Origin: JACVRW01 sp963821275
Lineage (GTDB): Bacteria > Actinomycetota > Thermoleophilia > Solirubrobacterales > Thermoleophilaceae
Direction: 5' to 3'
Assembly (NCBI GenBank): GCA_963821275.1
Contig: CAWGDF010000011.1
Span: 62,001-126,000, forward strand
Length of the DNA: 64,000 bases
The notes under the pieces were generated by a model that had not been told where the DNA came from, did no database searches, and worked only from the letters and a program-made list of their open reading frames with translations. Positions 33,869-41,844 of the stretch are shown piece by piece (the first letter of the stretch is position 1; each line of letters opens with the position of its first letter). The translations under genes and the position numbers were made by a program.

Positions 33869-34345
33869 GTGACGGCCGAGGAATGGGCACTCGCAGCGTC
33901 TGCTTTCTTCTCGGGGCTCGCGTCTGGCCTCTTGGGGATGCTGACCACGATCATGCATCCGATGCTCAAAGCGATGGACGGCCGGGACTTCCGGAACTTC
34001 ATGGAAGCGTTCCTTCGATTCGCGAGAAAGTCCTGGTTCAACTATGCCTGGTCGCTTGGGATGAGCATCGGGCCGATCGTCGCGCTCGTGTTCCTCTGGG
34101 ACGATCCCGGCTCCACCTCGTTCGTGCTGACCGCGGTCGGCCTGGGTGTTGTGATCGTCGGTGTGTACATAGTCGCGAACGTGTGGAAGGAACCGCACTA
34201 CGACGTGATCTTGGCCTGGAATCCCGAGGCTATGCCGACGGACTGGGAGGCGGGACGGCGGCGCTACTTCACGATCAACTGGATTCAGTTCGCGACGACC
34301 TGGGCGGCGTTCGCCCTCTTCCTGGTGGCTCTGGCCTCCCTCTAG
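33869..34345 (+). CDS. Membrane protein, four helices, DUF1772/anthrone oxygenase-like
   Basis: This protein of about 158 residues has four hydrophobic segments: FFSGLASGLLGMLTTIMHPM, WSLGMSIGPIVALVFLW, FVLTAVGLGVVIVGVYIVAN and WIQFATTWAAFALFLVALAS. The conserved NxW near the third helix and NWIQ before the fourth match the DUF1772 layout. Some fungal relatives are anthrone oxygenases, while bacterial roles are unknown. Start is GTG 33869 or TTG 33863. It is convergent with the poly-gamma-glutamate hydrolase-like gene. Confidence 0.7.
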   Translation: MTAEEWALAASAFFSGLASGLLGMLTTIMHPMLKAMDGRDFRNFMEAFLRFARKSWFNYAWSLGMSIGPIVALVFLWDDPGSTSFVLTAVGLGVVIVGVYIVANVWKEPHYDVILAWNPEAMPTDWEAGRRRYFTINWIQFATTWAAFALFLVALASL

Positions 34346-34388
34346 GCGGCCCCGCACCAGTAGGGCGTAGAAAGACCGTTCCGGCCCG

Positions 34389-35216
34389 CTAGATGAGATC
34401 GGCGTAGAACGCCGCGACGGCCTGAGCGATCGCCACCCGTTGCTGGTCATCGGTGCGGACCCCGGCGGGCTGTTCGAGTTGGATGCCGTTCCCGCGGGCG
34501 GTGACGCGATTGACGATGTTGCGTTTCTGTGTGCCGGCCAGTGGTCCCGATCGGCACACCACGACCGCAGGCGGGCTGTCCATCACCGCGCGCAGGGCGT
34601 CATGCACGCGCGAGCGGAGGCCCATCTTGAGCGCGGTGTGCGCCGGGTCTCGCGGCAGCCCACCGCCGATCACGACGGACTCGGTGTCGTTCTGGCCATG
34701 AAACGCGACGGCATGGGCAAACGATCCGCGGGACGTTCCCTGATCAAACAGTGAACCCAGCCTGGGAAAGGACTGCTCTGAGATCTCCGACGATGTGATG
34801 TGCCAGCAACGGTGCGCGCCGATCGTGGGGTTGAAACCCCGTGCGATCCAAGCCCGAACCCGCGTGGCCTCCGGTGCGAGCAGGTCGTAGACCACCCTGG
34901 CCTGAGCATCGGTGCCGACCTCGATCAACCCCCCGTGCGGCGCGAGGACAGCCAAGCCCGACGCCGCGTCACCCAGTAGCTCCTCGGTCAGGCGCACCAA
35001 CGCCCGCGGGTCTTCCCCAGTGAAATCGGTCTCGACCGTCGCCTCCAGCTCCCCGGGGAGAGGCTCGCCCGTGACGCCTTCAAGGCGCGCCAGCCCCGCC
35101 GTCCCCACATGCACCGCAGCGCCCGCAACGTCGAGGTGTTCGGCCACGGTATAGAGCGCCAGCCGCTTGGACGACCTCCGTATCAGCACCTGGCGCCCGA
35201 CCGCCGTCGGCAGCAC
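34389..35216 (-). CDS. Poly-gamma-glutamate hydrolase family protein (PF05908 type)
   Basis: This protein of about 275 residues has GLAVLAPHGGLIEVGTDAQA, the His-containing APHGGxIExGT motif of the family, then WHITSSEISEQSFPRLGSLF, FAHAVAFHGQNDTESVVIGG and GLPRDPAHTALKMGLRSRVH. The metal-binding His and Glu residues of these phage-type depolymerases (YjqB-like) are present. The enzyme would cleave gamma-linked glutamate polymers. A helical N-terminal extension of 85 residues precedes the core. Start appears to be GTG at 35214-35216. No signal peptide is visible, so export is not shown. Confidence 0.78.
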   Translation of the reverse strand: MLPTAVGRQVLIRRSSKRLALYTVAEHLDVAGAAVHVGTAGLARLEGVTGEPLPGELEATVETDFTGEDPRALVRLTEELLGDAASGLAVLAPHGGLIEVGTDAQARVVYDLLAPEATRVRAWIARGFNPTIGAHRCWHITSSEISEQSFPRLGSLFDQGTSRGSFAHAVAFHGQNDTESVVIGGGLPRDPAHTALKMGLRSRVHDALRAVMDSPPAVVVCRSGPLAGTQKRNIVNRVTARGNGIQLEQPAGVRTDDQQRVAIAQAVAAFYADLI

Positions 35217-35376
35217 ACAAAGCGACTCCCGATCAAGCGCGCAGTGCTCCAGCGCATGCGCCTTCGTATTCAGAGCCGCGCTCGTCGGGTCCTCAGAAAG
35301 GCGGGTCGCGATTCCTATCGTTTGTCCCGAGGGGCGTCTTCCGTATGAAGCGCAAGGCTATCGGTGCGGCTTGCCC

Positions 35377-35964
35377 TCAGCGTGCGACCCGGTAGCGGAG
35401 GTGCGTCACGCCGTCCCCGTCGGTGATCTCCGGGCCCTCGAGTTGGATCGGGGCGTTCTCGAGGCTCGGGAAGAACGGGACGCCCTGTCCGAGCAGGACG
35501 GGGACGAGCGAGACGCGGACCTCGTCCAGCAGTCCCAACGCGAGCAGCTGGCGAACCGTGTCGCCGCCGGCGACGCCGATCACCTTGTCGCCCGCGCTCT
35601 CCTTCGCGCGACGAACCGCCTCCTCGACGCTGTCCACGAAATGCACCGTGGATGTCTCGGGGTCGATGTTGTCGGGCGGCGGCCGGTGGGTGACCACGTA
35701 CGTCGGGACGCCGACCGGGTGCTGTCCGCCCCACGCGCCCGCGAGATCGCTCGTGCGACGGCCCGAGATGACGGCGCCGACGCCGGAGATGGACTCCTTC
35801 AACGTCTTGGCGTTCCCCTCGGTCATCTGCATCTCCATCCCGTTGTCCATCTCGACGGTCTCAGGACCGGAGGAGTACCACGCGAACACCTCCTCGATGC
35901 CGTCGTTCTCGTCCGCGACGTAACCGTCGAGGGACATGGACATGTCTGCGATCACCTTCGCCAT
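35377..35964 (-). CDS. Dihydrofolate reductase family protein (RibD C-terminal type)
   Basis: This 195-residue protein opens MAKVIADMSMSLDGYVADEN, the MSLDGY start of RibD-C/DHFR-like proteins. It continues GVGAVISGRRTSDLAGAWGG and KVIGVAGGDTVRQLLALGLL with GGxxxxxQLL binding NADPH, and VSLVPVLLGQGVPFF. Substrates are usually unknown. It lies 42 bases downstream of the ECF42 sigma factor gene, and such reductases are frequent in ECF42 loci. ATG at 35962-35964 fits the family start. Confidence 0.88.
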   Translation of the reverse strand: MAKVIADMSMSLDGYVADENDGIEEVFAWYSSGPETVEMDNGMEMQMTEGNAKTLKESISGVGAVISGRRTSDLAGAWGGQHPVGVPTYVVTHRPPPDNIDPETSTVHFVDSVEEAVRRAKESAGDKVIGVAGGDTVRQLLALGLLDEVRVSLVPVLLGQGVPFFPSLENAPIQLEGPEITDGDGVTHLRYRVAR

Positions 35965-36006
35965 TTGTGGCTCCTTGGTCGTGGGCACCGCCCCTTCGGC
36001 GACGCT

Positions 36007-37260
36007 TCATCCGTTGGTCGGAGCCGATCCTCCGTTCTCTACGTCGCCGGCCGAATTCATCTCAGCAGCCTTCATCGTCAGGTAGTCGCGCTCCGGCAGG
36101 CTCGCGGTCGTGCGCGCCGCCCGGAGGTAGCACTCGCGCGCCGCCTTCCGCTCGCCGGCCTGCTCGAGCAGGTGGCCGCGAACCGCGTCCAGGCGATGCC
36201 CACGGGTCAGGCCCTCGTCGGACTCGACCGTCCCTAGCAGCGCGAGTCCCGCACGCGGGCCCTGCACACGGGAGAGAGCCACCGCGCGGTTGAGGGTTAC
36301 CACGGGCGACGGCGAGACCTCCTCGAGGGCGCCGTAGAGCGCGAGGATCTGCGGCCAGTCAGTTTCCTCGTCGTTCGGCGCCTCGTCGTGGACCGCCGCG
36401 ATCGCGGCCTGTAGCTGGTACGGGCCCGGGGCCGCGGTGCCAAGCGTCCGTGTGATCAGCGCGATGCCCTCGTCGATCATGTCGCGGTCCCACAGCCCGC
36501 GATCCTGCTCGGCCAGCGGCACGATCGAGCCGTCCTCGTGCGTTCTGGCCGGCCGGCGCGCGTCGGTGAGGAGCATGAGGGCGACGAGCCCCGCGACCTC
36601 GGCTTCGTCCGGCACCAGGCGCAGGAGGAGCCGGCCGAGCCGGATGGCCTCCGCGGTGAGGTCCGCACGCTGGAGCGACTCGCCCGAGCTCGCTACGTAG
36701 CCCTCGTTGAAGATCAGGTAGATCACCTGCTTGACGACGCCAAGCCGTGCCTCGCGCTCGGCGGCCGGCGGCGGCTCGAACCGGATCCCTGTCTTGCGGA
36801 TCTGGCTCTTGGCGCGAGCGATGCGCTGCGCCATCGTCGCCTCGGGCACCAGGAACGCGCTGGCGATCTCTGCCGTCGAGAGGCCGCCGACCGCGCGCAG
36901 CGTGAGCGCGAGCTGGGACGGGACCGAGAGCGAAGGGTGGCAGCAGAGGAAGAGAAGGGTGAGGGAATCGTCGTGGTCAACCGGCGCGGCGGGGTCGGGC
37001 GGCTCCTCTGCCGCGGCGGCCTCCTCTCTCCGGCGGCGCGCCGACTCCGAGCGCCACTCGTCGATCAGCCTCCGCGAGGCCACCGCCTGGAGCCAGGCAC
37101 GGGGATCGTCCGGCATGTCATCCGGCCACTGCCGCGACGCCGCCAGCAGTGCCTCCTGGACAGCGTCCTCACACGCATCGAACTGCCCGTAGCGGCGCAC
37201 CAGCGACCCGAGGACCTGGGGCGTCAGCTCACGCAGCAGGCCCTCGGTGCGTGCCGGCAA
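36007..37260 (-). CDS. ECF42-type RNA polymerase sigma factor with TPR-like C-terminus
   Basis: This 417-residue protein has region 2 as FDACEDAVQEALLAASRQWP, then PRAWLQAVASRRLIDEWRSE, and region 4 as CCHPSLSVPSQLALTLRAVG, then LSTAEIASAFLVPEATMAQR. A 200-residue helical extension follows (GLVALMLLTDARRPARTHED, ILALYGALEEVSPSPVVTLN, RGHRLDAVRGHLLEQAGERK) that defines ECF42 and is thought to replace an anti-sigma factor. TTG at 37260 lies 3 bases after the stop of the YCII gene, the usual ECF42 partner. Confidence 0.93.
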   Translation of the reverse strand: MPARTEGLLRELTPQVLGSLVRRYGQFDACEDAVQEALLAASRQWPDDMPDDPRAWLQAVASRRLIDEWRSESARRRREEAAAAEEPPDPAAPVDHDDSLTLLFLCCHPSLSVPSQLALTLRAVGGLSTAEIASAFLVPEATMAQRIARAKSQIRKTGIRFEPPPAAEREARLGVVKQVIYLIFNEGYVASSGESLQRADLTAEAIRLGRLLLRLVPDEAEVAGLVALMLLTDARRPARTHEDGSIVPLAEQDRGLWDRDMIDEGIALITRTLGTAAPGPYQLQAAIAAVHDEAPNDEETDWPQILALYGALEEVSPSPVVTLNRAVALSRVQGPRAGLALLGTVESDEGLTRGHRLDAVRGHLLEQAGERKAARECYLRAARTTASLPERDYLTMKAAEMNSAGDVENGGSAPTNG

Positions 37261-37263
37261 CGG

Positions 37264-37626
37264 TCAGACCTCGGGTGGCGCGTCCGCGATCCGGCGGACC
37301 TCGATCGGCTCCTCGACGAAGTCGACGATGCGCGAGGCGATCTCGAGGGCGCGATCCTCCGTCTCGACGTCGACGATCCAGAACCCGGCCAGCGACTCCT
37401 TCGCCTCGGCGAACGGACCGTCGGTCGGCACCGCCGCCCCGTCCTGATGGCGCACTGTCTTCGCCTGTGTTGGGTCGGTCAGACCCTCGGCGCCGACCAG
37501 CTCGCCGGAATCGGCGAGGTCTGCGTTCAGCTCACCCATGAACGAGATCATCTCCCGGATCCACTCGGGTGAGCGCTCCTGGCGCATTGTGGCCTCGTCG
37601 CCAAACGTGAGGATCATGTACTTCAT
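37264..37626 (-). CDS. YCII/DGPF-domain protein, ECF42 partner
   Basis: This 120-residue protein opens MKYMILTFGDEATMRQERSP and contains VPTDGPFAEAKESLAGFWIV, the conserved TDGPFAExKE motif of DGPF proteins. The ferredoxin-like fold forms dimers with a conserved His/Asp pair, and no reaction is established. YCII genes nearly always precede ECF42 sigma factor genes and are their likely targets. The gap to the sigma gene is only 3 bases, giving an operon YCII-ECF42-reductase. Confidence 0.92.
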   Translation of the reverse strand: MKYMILTFGDEATMRQERSPEWIREMISFMGELNADLADSGELVGAEGLTDPTQAKTVRHQDGAAVPTDGPFAEAKESLAGFWIVDVETEDRALEIASRIVDFVEEPIEVRRIADAPPEV

Positions 37627-37767
37627 ACCACTGCTCCTTCCGGTCTTCTCGTGCCCCATGGACACCCTTTCACCTCCCGGTCGTAGCCGTCCCGCGGTTC
37701 TCGACATCGACCGGACATGAAACCCCCTCAGGAGAGCGACGAGAGCGAGCGCACTGGACGAGCCCCC

Positions 37768-38119
37768 ACGGGCTCTCGATGGACTACCACGCTTCATCCT
37801 CCCCCGGGTGCGGGAGCTCTACGACCGCGGCATGACAACCGACGAGGCCGTCAAGCAGGGAATCTCCACCACTGCCGGGACGGTGACCAGCGCCGCCGTC
37901 GTCATGGTCGGCGTGTTCGCGGTCTTCATCACCCTGGCCTTCCTCGACTTCAAGGAACTCGGGCTCGGAATGGCCGCGGCGATCCTGATTGACGCCACGA
38001 TCATCCGCGGCGTGCTGCCGCAGGTGGGCGAGCACTGCGCCGCCGGCCCGCCGGCCGAGCCCAGCGAGCTCCCGATCCGGGAAACGCCGGAGAGCGCCGA
38101 AGCGCGACAGCCCGTCTGA
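37768..38119 (+). pseudogene. MMPL/RND family transporter, C-terminal fragment
   Basis: From about 37768 the reading GLSMDYH, then (next frame) FILPRVRELYDRGMTTDEAV, GISTTAGTVTSAAVVMVGVF, FAVFITLAFLDFKELGLGMA and AAILIDATIIRGVL is the last cytoplasmic loop and final two helices of MMPL exporters. The segment after RGVL differs from the family end, and the first 600 or more residues are absent. A frame change lies near 37790. It is a remnant between two regulatory operons. Confidence 0.75.
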
Positions 38120-38153
38120 TCCACTGCGCCGGCTGATGCTGGTTCTTCTGTGA

Positions 38154-38747
38154 CTAGGGAGGCGCTTCGGGCTGCGTCGGGAGCAGGCGGTGGCCGTCGA
38201 CGACGGCGGCGGCGATGTCGATCAGTTTCCGATTGCCGGCGCGCGCGTGGTCGCGCAGCATCTGGAAGGCGGCAGCTTCGTCTACCGAGTGCCGTTCCAT
38301 CAGGATGCCCTTCGCCCTCTCGGTGACGGCCCGTCGTCCGAATGCGCCCTCGAGGTCGTGGTACTCGGCGAAGCGGCGCAGGACTATGTCGATTGAGCTC
38401 TGCCAGTCCTTGGCTTCGGCGTCGGTGATGTAGGCGAAGATGCCGCGCTTGGACGCCTCTTTGATGAAGTCGGGCTCGGGCGCGTGGATGATGACGATGA
38501 CCGGGCAAGCGGCCTCTTGCACGATCTTTTCGATGAGCTGTAGCGCGTGGTTGGAGCTCTCGCCGAGGCCCACCAGCGCGACGTCGGGTCGCTCCCTGGC
38601 GGTCACGGCTCCCACTTCGCCGACCTCGATCTCGCGGGCGATCACCTCGTGCCCCAGCGCCGCGACTATCGGCGCCACGATGGCGAGCCGATCCCTGCGC
38701 TCGTTGGCGATCAGCACGCGCAAATGCTCAGTCTCGCGAGAGCTCAT
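38154..38747 (-). CDS. Response-regulator-like protein with ANTAR RNA-binding domain
   Basis: This 197-residue protein has a receiver-like domain at residues 10-125 (LRVLIANERRDRLAIVAPIV, then RPDVALVGLGESSNHALQLI). Gly stands where the phospho-Asp of ALVDL is usual, so phosphorylation is doubtful. The ANTAR domain follows as VTERAKGILMERHSVDEAAA, FQMLRDHARAGNRKLIDIAA. ANTAR proteins bind paired hairpins in nascent mRNA and prevent termination. ATG at 38745-38747. It is divergent from the RsbW-type operon. Confidence 0.88.
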   Translation of the reverse strand: MSSRETEHLRVLIANERRDRLAIVAPIVAALGHEVIAREIEVGEVGAVTARERPDVALVGLGESSNHALQLIEKIVQEAACPVIVIIHAPEPDFIKEASKRGIFAYITDAEAKDWQSSIDIVLRRFAEYHDLEGAFGRRAVTERAKGILMERHSVDEAAAFQMLRDHARAGNRKLIDIAAAVVDGHRLLPTQPEAPP

Positions 38748-38905
38748 CGTGCTAGCGCCAGGAAGGTTAGCCGCTGAGCTCGCCGATGGTAGGATTGCCG
38801 CTCCGCTCGCCCCAGCCAAATGGCGGGCGTCCTCCCCGGCTCCAGCTCTTGGCCGGTCACGGTGTTGTGTGCACCAGACCAGGACCGCATCCAAGGGAGC
38901 GGAGC

Positions 38906-39289
38906 ATGTCGAACTCGTCGTCGCAACAGTCAGCCCGTTTGGTGGTCGACGGAGCTCGACCTGGAGCCTACGGGCAGAACGGCTACCCCGCCGCGCCGGC
39001 GGACGCGACCAACCGGCGCGAGCCGGGCAAGTCCCTGGCTCGTGGGGCGAGACACCGCGAGCTCATCGACGCGAGCTTCGATCGAGCGGAGGCCTACGGG
39101 CGTCTCGGCGATGTCGAGCGGGCGCTCGAGTGGATGGATCGGGCGGCGGTTCTCTGTGGCGGCCTGCCGCCGGCGTACCGAGTCAAGCGCGCACGCTGGG
39201 CCCGGGCGGCCGCACGTCGTCCGCGGCCGGGTGCCGGCGACTGGAGGGACCGCGGCGGCGGGACCGGGCAAGGCGCGCTGGGGCTGTGA
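38906..39289 (+). CDS. Hypothetical protein with one TPR-like helical pair, precedes RsbW
   Basis: ATG at 38906 gives 127 residues: a polar unstructured N-terminus (MSNSSSQQSARLVVDGARPG) and a central helical pair RELIDASFDRAEAYGRLGDV, ERALEWMDRAAVLCGGLPPA that resembles a single TPR unit. The C-terminal 40 residues are Arg/Gly-rich. Its stop overlaps the GTG start of the kinase-like gene, so the two products are probably made in fixed ratio. A scaffolding or binding role is a guess. Confidence 0.65.
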   Translation: MSNSSSQQSARLVVDGARPGAYGQNGYPAAPADATNRREPGKSLARGARHRELIDASFDRAEAYGRLGDVERALEWMDRAAVLCGGLPPAYRVKRARWARAAARRPRPGAGDWRDRGGGTGQGALGL

Positions 39290-39708
39290 CGGAAGAGCAT
39301 CTTGCCTTCGAGCTGGCGGGGACGCCGGAAGCCAGCGCCGCAGCCAGGCGCCTGCTGGTCGCCAGCAACGGCGCGCTGCCGGCCAACGTCCGCGACGACG
39401 TCCTCCTGCTGCTGACAGAGCTGGTGACCAACGCCGTGCGCCACGCCAACGCGGGGCCCGACGCGACCGTGCGCGTCGAGTTCCGGCAGTGGTCGCGTAC
39501 CGTCAGGGTGGCGGTCTACGACGAGGGGGCCGGTTTCGCCACGCCCCCCTCAGCCTTGGAGCGCGACAGGAAAGGCGGGTGGGGGCTGTCACTCGTCGAT
39601 CGCATCGCAGATCGCTGGGCGGTCACGCCCACGGCGACCGGCACGTGTGTGTCGTTCGAGATCCGGTACCACGAGCCGCCGCCGGGTCACGCGGTCGCAC
39701 CGTCGTAG
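39286..39708 (+). CDS. RsbW-like anti-sigma factor/serine kinase (GHKL ATPase)
   Basis: This 140-residue GHKL domain opens TEEHLAFELAGTPEASAAAR. The N box LLLTELVTNAVRHANAGPDA, D box VAVYDEGAGF and G box GGWGLSLVDRIADRWAVTPT bind ATP. Such proteins sequester an alternative sigma factor or phosphorylate a STAS antagonist. GTG 39286 overlaps the upstream stop (GTGA). The gene ends inside the end of the convergent STAS gene, a 22-base overlap, which places both switch partners together. Confidence 0.9.
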   Translation: MTEEHLAFELAGTPEASAAARRLLVASNGALPANVRDDVLLLLTELVTNAVRHANAGPDATVRVEFRQWSRTVRVAVYDEGAGFATPPSALERDRKGGWGLSLVDRIADRWAVTPTATGTCVSFEIRYHEPPPGHAVAPS

Positions 39709-40022
39709 GGCAGCTGATCGTCGAGTTCGAGGAGTCCAAAGATGCGCCGCACGGGCCGGGAGCCGTGCGTGACCGTGAACACCCAGCCGTCGCGTCGCGC
39801 GTCCTCGGCGGCGGCCAGGACCAAGCGGACCCCGCTCACGTCGATGAACGTCAGCTCGTCAAGATCCAGTAGTACGGTCTCGCGCCGCTCGCGCAACACC
39901 GCCAGGCGCTCCGCGACCGTATCGCACGTGGCCAAGTCAAGCTCCCCGCGAAGCCGGACACGTGTCCGCCCGTCTTCCAGAAACTCGACAACCTCAAAAG
40001 GTAATGCCTGCGCGTCCAACAC
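39687..40022 (-). CDS. STAS-domain anti-sigma factor antagonist
   Basis: This 111-residue protein has TRVRLRGELDLATCDTVAER, then VLLDLDELTFIDVSGVRLVL and VFTVTHGSRPVRRIFGLLEL, the SpoIIAA/RsbV STAS fold. The phosphorylatable Ser lies in IDVSGVRLV, where the consensus is MDSSGLGVL. It would bind and be phosphorylated by RsbW-type kinases. Start GTG at 40020-40022. Convergent and overlapping with the RsbW gene, so transcripts could pair at their 3' ends. Confidence 0.92.
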   Translation of the reverse strand: MLDAQALPFEVVEFLEDGRTRVRLRGELDLATCDTVAERLAVLRERRETVLLDLDELTFIDVSGVRLVLAAAEDARRDGWVFTVTHGSRPVRRIFGLLELDDQLPYDGATA

Positions 40023-40213
40023 CGCTCATCTCGCCGGGGGGCGGTTACGCGATCGGACGAGGCGGCGACCCGCACTTTGGCGGTCACGAGCCGAGGCGGC
40101 GACGAAAGCGCTCCACCAACGAGCCTACGCGCATGCGCAATAAAAACAAGTAGGGCAGCCACCGGGGACCTTAGGAAGGTTCTGGGAAGGAAGCCCCCGT
40201 AGCGTGGCGGGCC

Positions 40214-40417
40214 ATGACCACGCCTCCCGCCACAACCGTTCGCCCGCGTGTCGGACCGCTCGGTCGCCTTGGTGTTTGGGCCGAGATCGTGGCCGAGCAT
40301 CCCGCCGGCGACCACTGGATCGTCGTCGGGCGGGTTGACGACCTGCGCATCTCCCCCGTCGATGAGCCATTGGTCTTCTTCGCCGGCGGGTTCCGCACTT
40401 CCTCGCACATCCCCTGA
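40214..40417 (+). pseudogene. Flavin reductase-like protein reduced to its C-terminal segment
   Basis: The 67-codon frame from ATG 40214 ends with VWAEIVAEHPAGDHWIVVGR, VDDLRISPVDEPLVFFAGGF, the characteristic last strands of HpaC-type flavin reductases (AEHxAGDHxIVxGRV). The 100 or so residues holding the FMN site before this are missing and replaced by a short proline-rich start. This looks like another internal or 5' deletion that kept an open frame. It stands divergent from the STAS gene. Confidence 0.6.
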
Positions 40418-40534
40418 GGGATGGGGGACATGGGGTGATGCCGACCTGTGGGACGATCGTCGCGGCAGCGCGAAGACCGCGCTGTTGTTGCGGAAGGAGG
40501 CGCCACGCCATCAGATCGCCCCGACTTCTCAAGC

Positions 40535-41719
40535 ATGGCCGACGACTACGCGCGGCACGCGCGGTCGCAGCACGCAGCGTTCGAGGCGACCCACCCGGCC
40601 GTGCTGGCTGCCGCGCGCCAGTTTTCGGAGGAGCCGGTCCTTCGCGTGGCCGATCTCGGCGCCGCCGACGGTGTCAACTCTCACGGCCTCATCCGCGCGC
40701 TGGCCGAGGAACGCGCAGGCCGGCCGTTGATCTATGCGCTCGTCGATCTCCCCACCAACGCATGGGGCGTAGCTGCCGACCACCTGCGCCACGCCTTCGG
40801 TGAACGGGCGGAGGGATCCGAGGCCGTCGTCATCCCGGCGCCGGGCGATACAGGGCCGGGGATCGACGATGCCGGCACGGGGGCCCACTACGCCTCGCCG
40901 GAGGCCCACGGCGAGGCCTGCCGCCGCGCGGTCGAGCACGGCCCGCCCCCCGCCACGGTGATCAGCCTGGCGGGCATCCCGCTCCAGCAGGCGCCCTGCC
41001 TGCCGGCGGGCAGCGTGCACGTCGCGGCCACCGGAACTGCGATGCACTGGGTCGCCGATGCGGGCGGCCTGGCGTCGACCGGATCGGTCTTTCCTGGCTA
41101 CCCCGACCACACAGACCAAGCCGAGCGGCGAGCCTGGGCGGTGGCCGCGGCGCGGCAGTGGGAGCGGCTGCTCGAGATGCGCGCCCTGGAGCTCGCGCCA
41201 GGCGGCCGGTTCATTGCCGCGCTCCCTGCGTCCCCCTCCCCGGGCTCGGAGAGGTCGGGGCTCTACGTGGAGATCATCAGCGACATGAACCAGGTGCTCG
41301 CCGACTGGTGCCGCGCGGGGCGCATCGGCGCCGCCACCGTCGCCGCGGTGGTCGTTCCGGTGTGGATGCGCACACTCGACGAGATCCGACGCCCCTTCGA
41401 GGCCGGCGGCGGGCGCGTCGCGGGCCTCGAGCTCGAGAGCGCCGAGCTCTTCCGTCTCGACAATCCCTACTGGCACGACGAGCCCGCCGTTTTCGCGCGG
41501 GCCTATGTGCAGAGCGTGACCGCGTGGGGCACGCCGCTCTTCCTCCGCGCCTTCGCGCGCGAGGGCGAGGACCGCGCACCCGGTCTGCTAGCCGACTTCC
41601 TAGGAGAACTCGAGAAGCGCGTCGCGGATGCCCCCGACCGCTACCGCTGGGACTACATCGAGGCCCTCGTCATCTGCCGCAAGGCGGACAGCAATGGGCG
41701 CGACCCGACGCGCTCATGA
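40535..41719 (+). CDS. SABATH-type SAM-dependent carboxyl methyltransferase
   Basis: This protein of about 394 residues has the class I SAM site VLRVADLGAADGVNSHGLIR, followed by LIYALVDLPTNAWGVAADHL, then GSVHVAATGTAMHWVADAGG, the SxSxxHW region of SABATH enzymes, where the Trp contacts substrate. ALELAPGGRFIAALPASPSP and WHDEPAVFARAYVQSVTAWG follow. SABATH enzymes methylate carboxyl groups of small acids such as salicylate, jasmonate or, in bacteria, fatty-acid-like molecules. The ATG at 40535 is uncertain; an AAGGAGG lies at 40494 before a region lacking a standard start. Confidence 0.8.
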   Translation: MADDYARHARSQHAAFEATHPAVLAAARQFSEEPVLRVADLGAADGVNSHGLIRALAEERAGRPLIYALVDLPTNAWGVAADHLRHAFGERAEGSEAVVIPAPGDTGPGIDDAGTGAHYASPEAHGEACRRAVEHGPPPATVISLAGIPLQQAPCLPAGSVHVAATGTAMHWVADAGGLASTGSVFPGYPDHTDQAERRAWAVAAARQWERLLEMRALELAPGGRFIAALPASPSPGSERSGLYVEIISDMNQVLADWCRAGRIGAATVAAVVVPVWMRTLDEIRRPFEAGGGRVAGLELESAELFRLDNPYWHDEPAVFARAYVQSVTAWGTPLFLRAFAREGEDRAPGLLADFLGELEKRVADAPDRYRWDYIEALVICRKADSNGRDPTRS

Positions 41720-41844
41720 AATTGGCCAACGGCTTAGCCCTCCGCGGTCCCGCCGGTCTCCCCGCAGGCGTTCCTTCGCCGACGGCGAGAGCGGAGCGGC
41801 TTCCCGCCGCCCCGCCTCGCCCAACTGTCTCGGACCTCGCGCGC

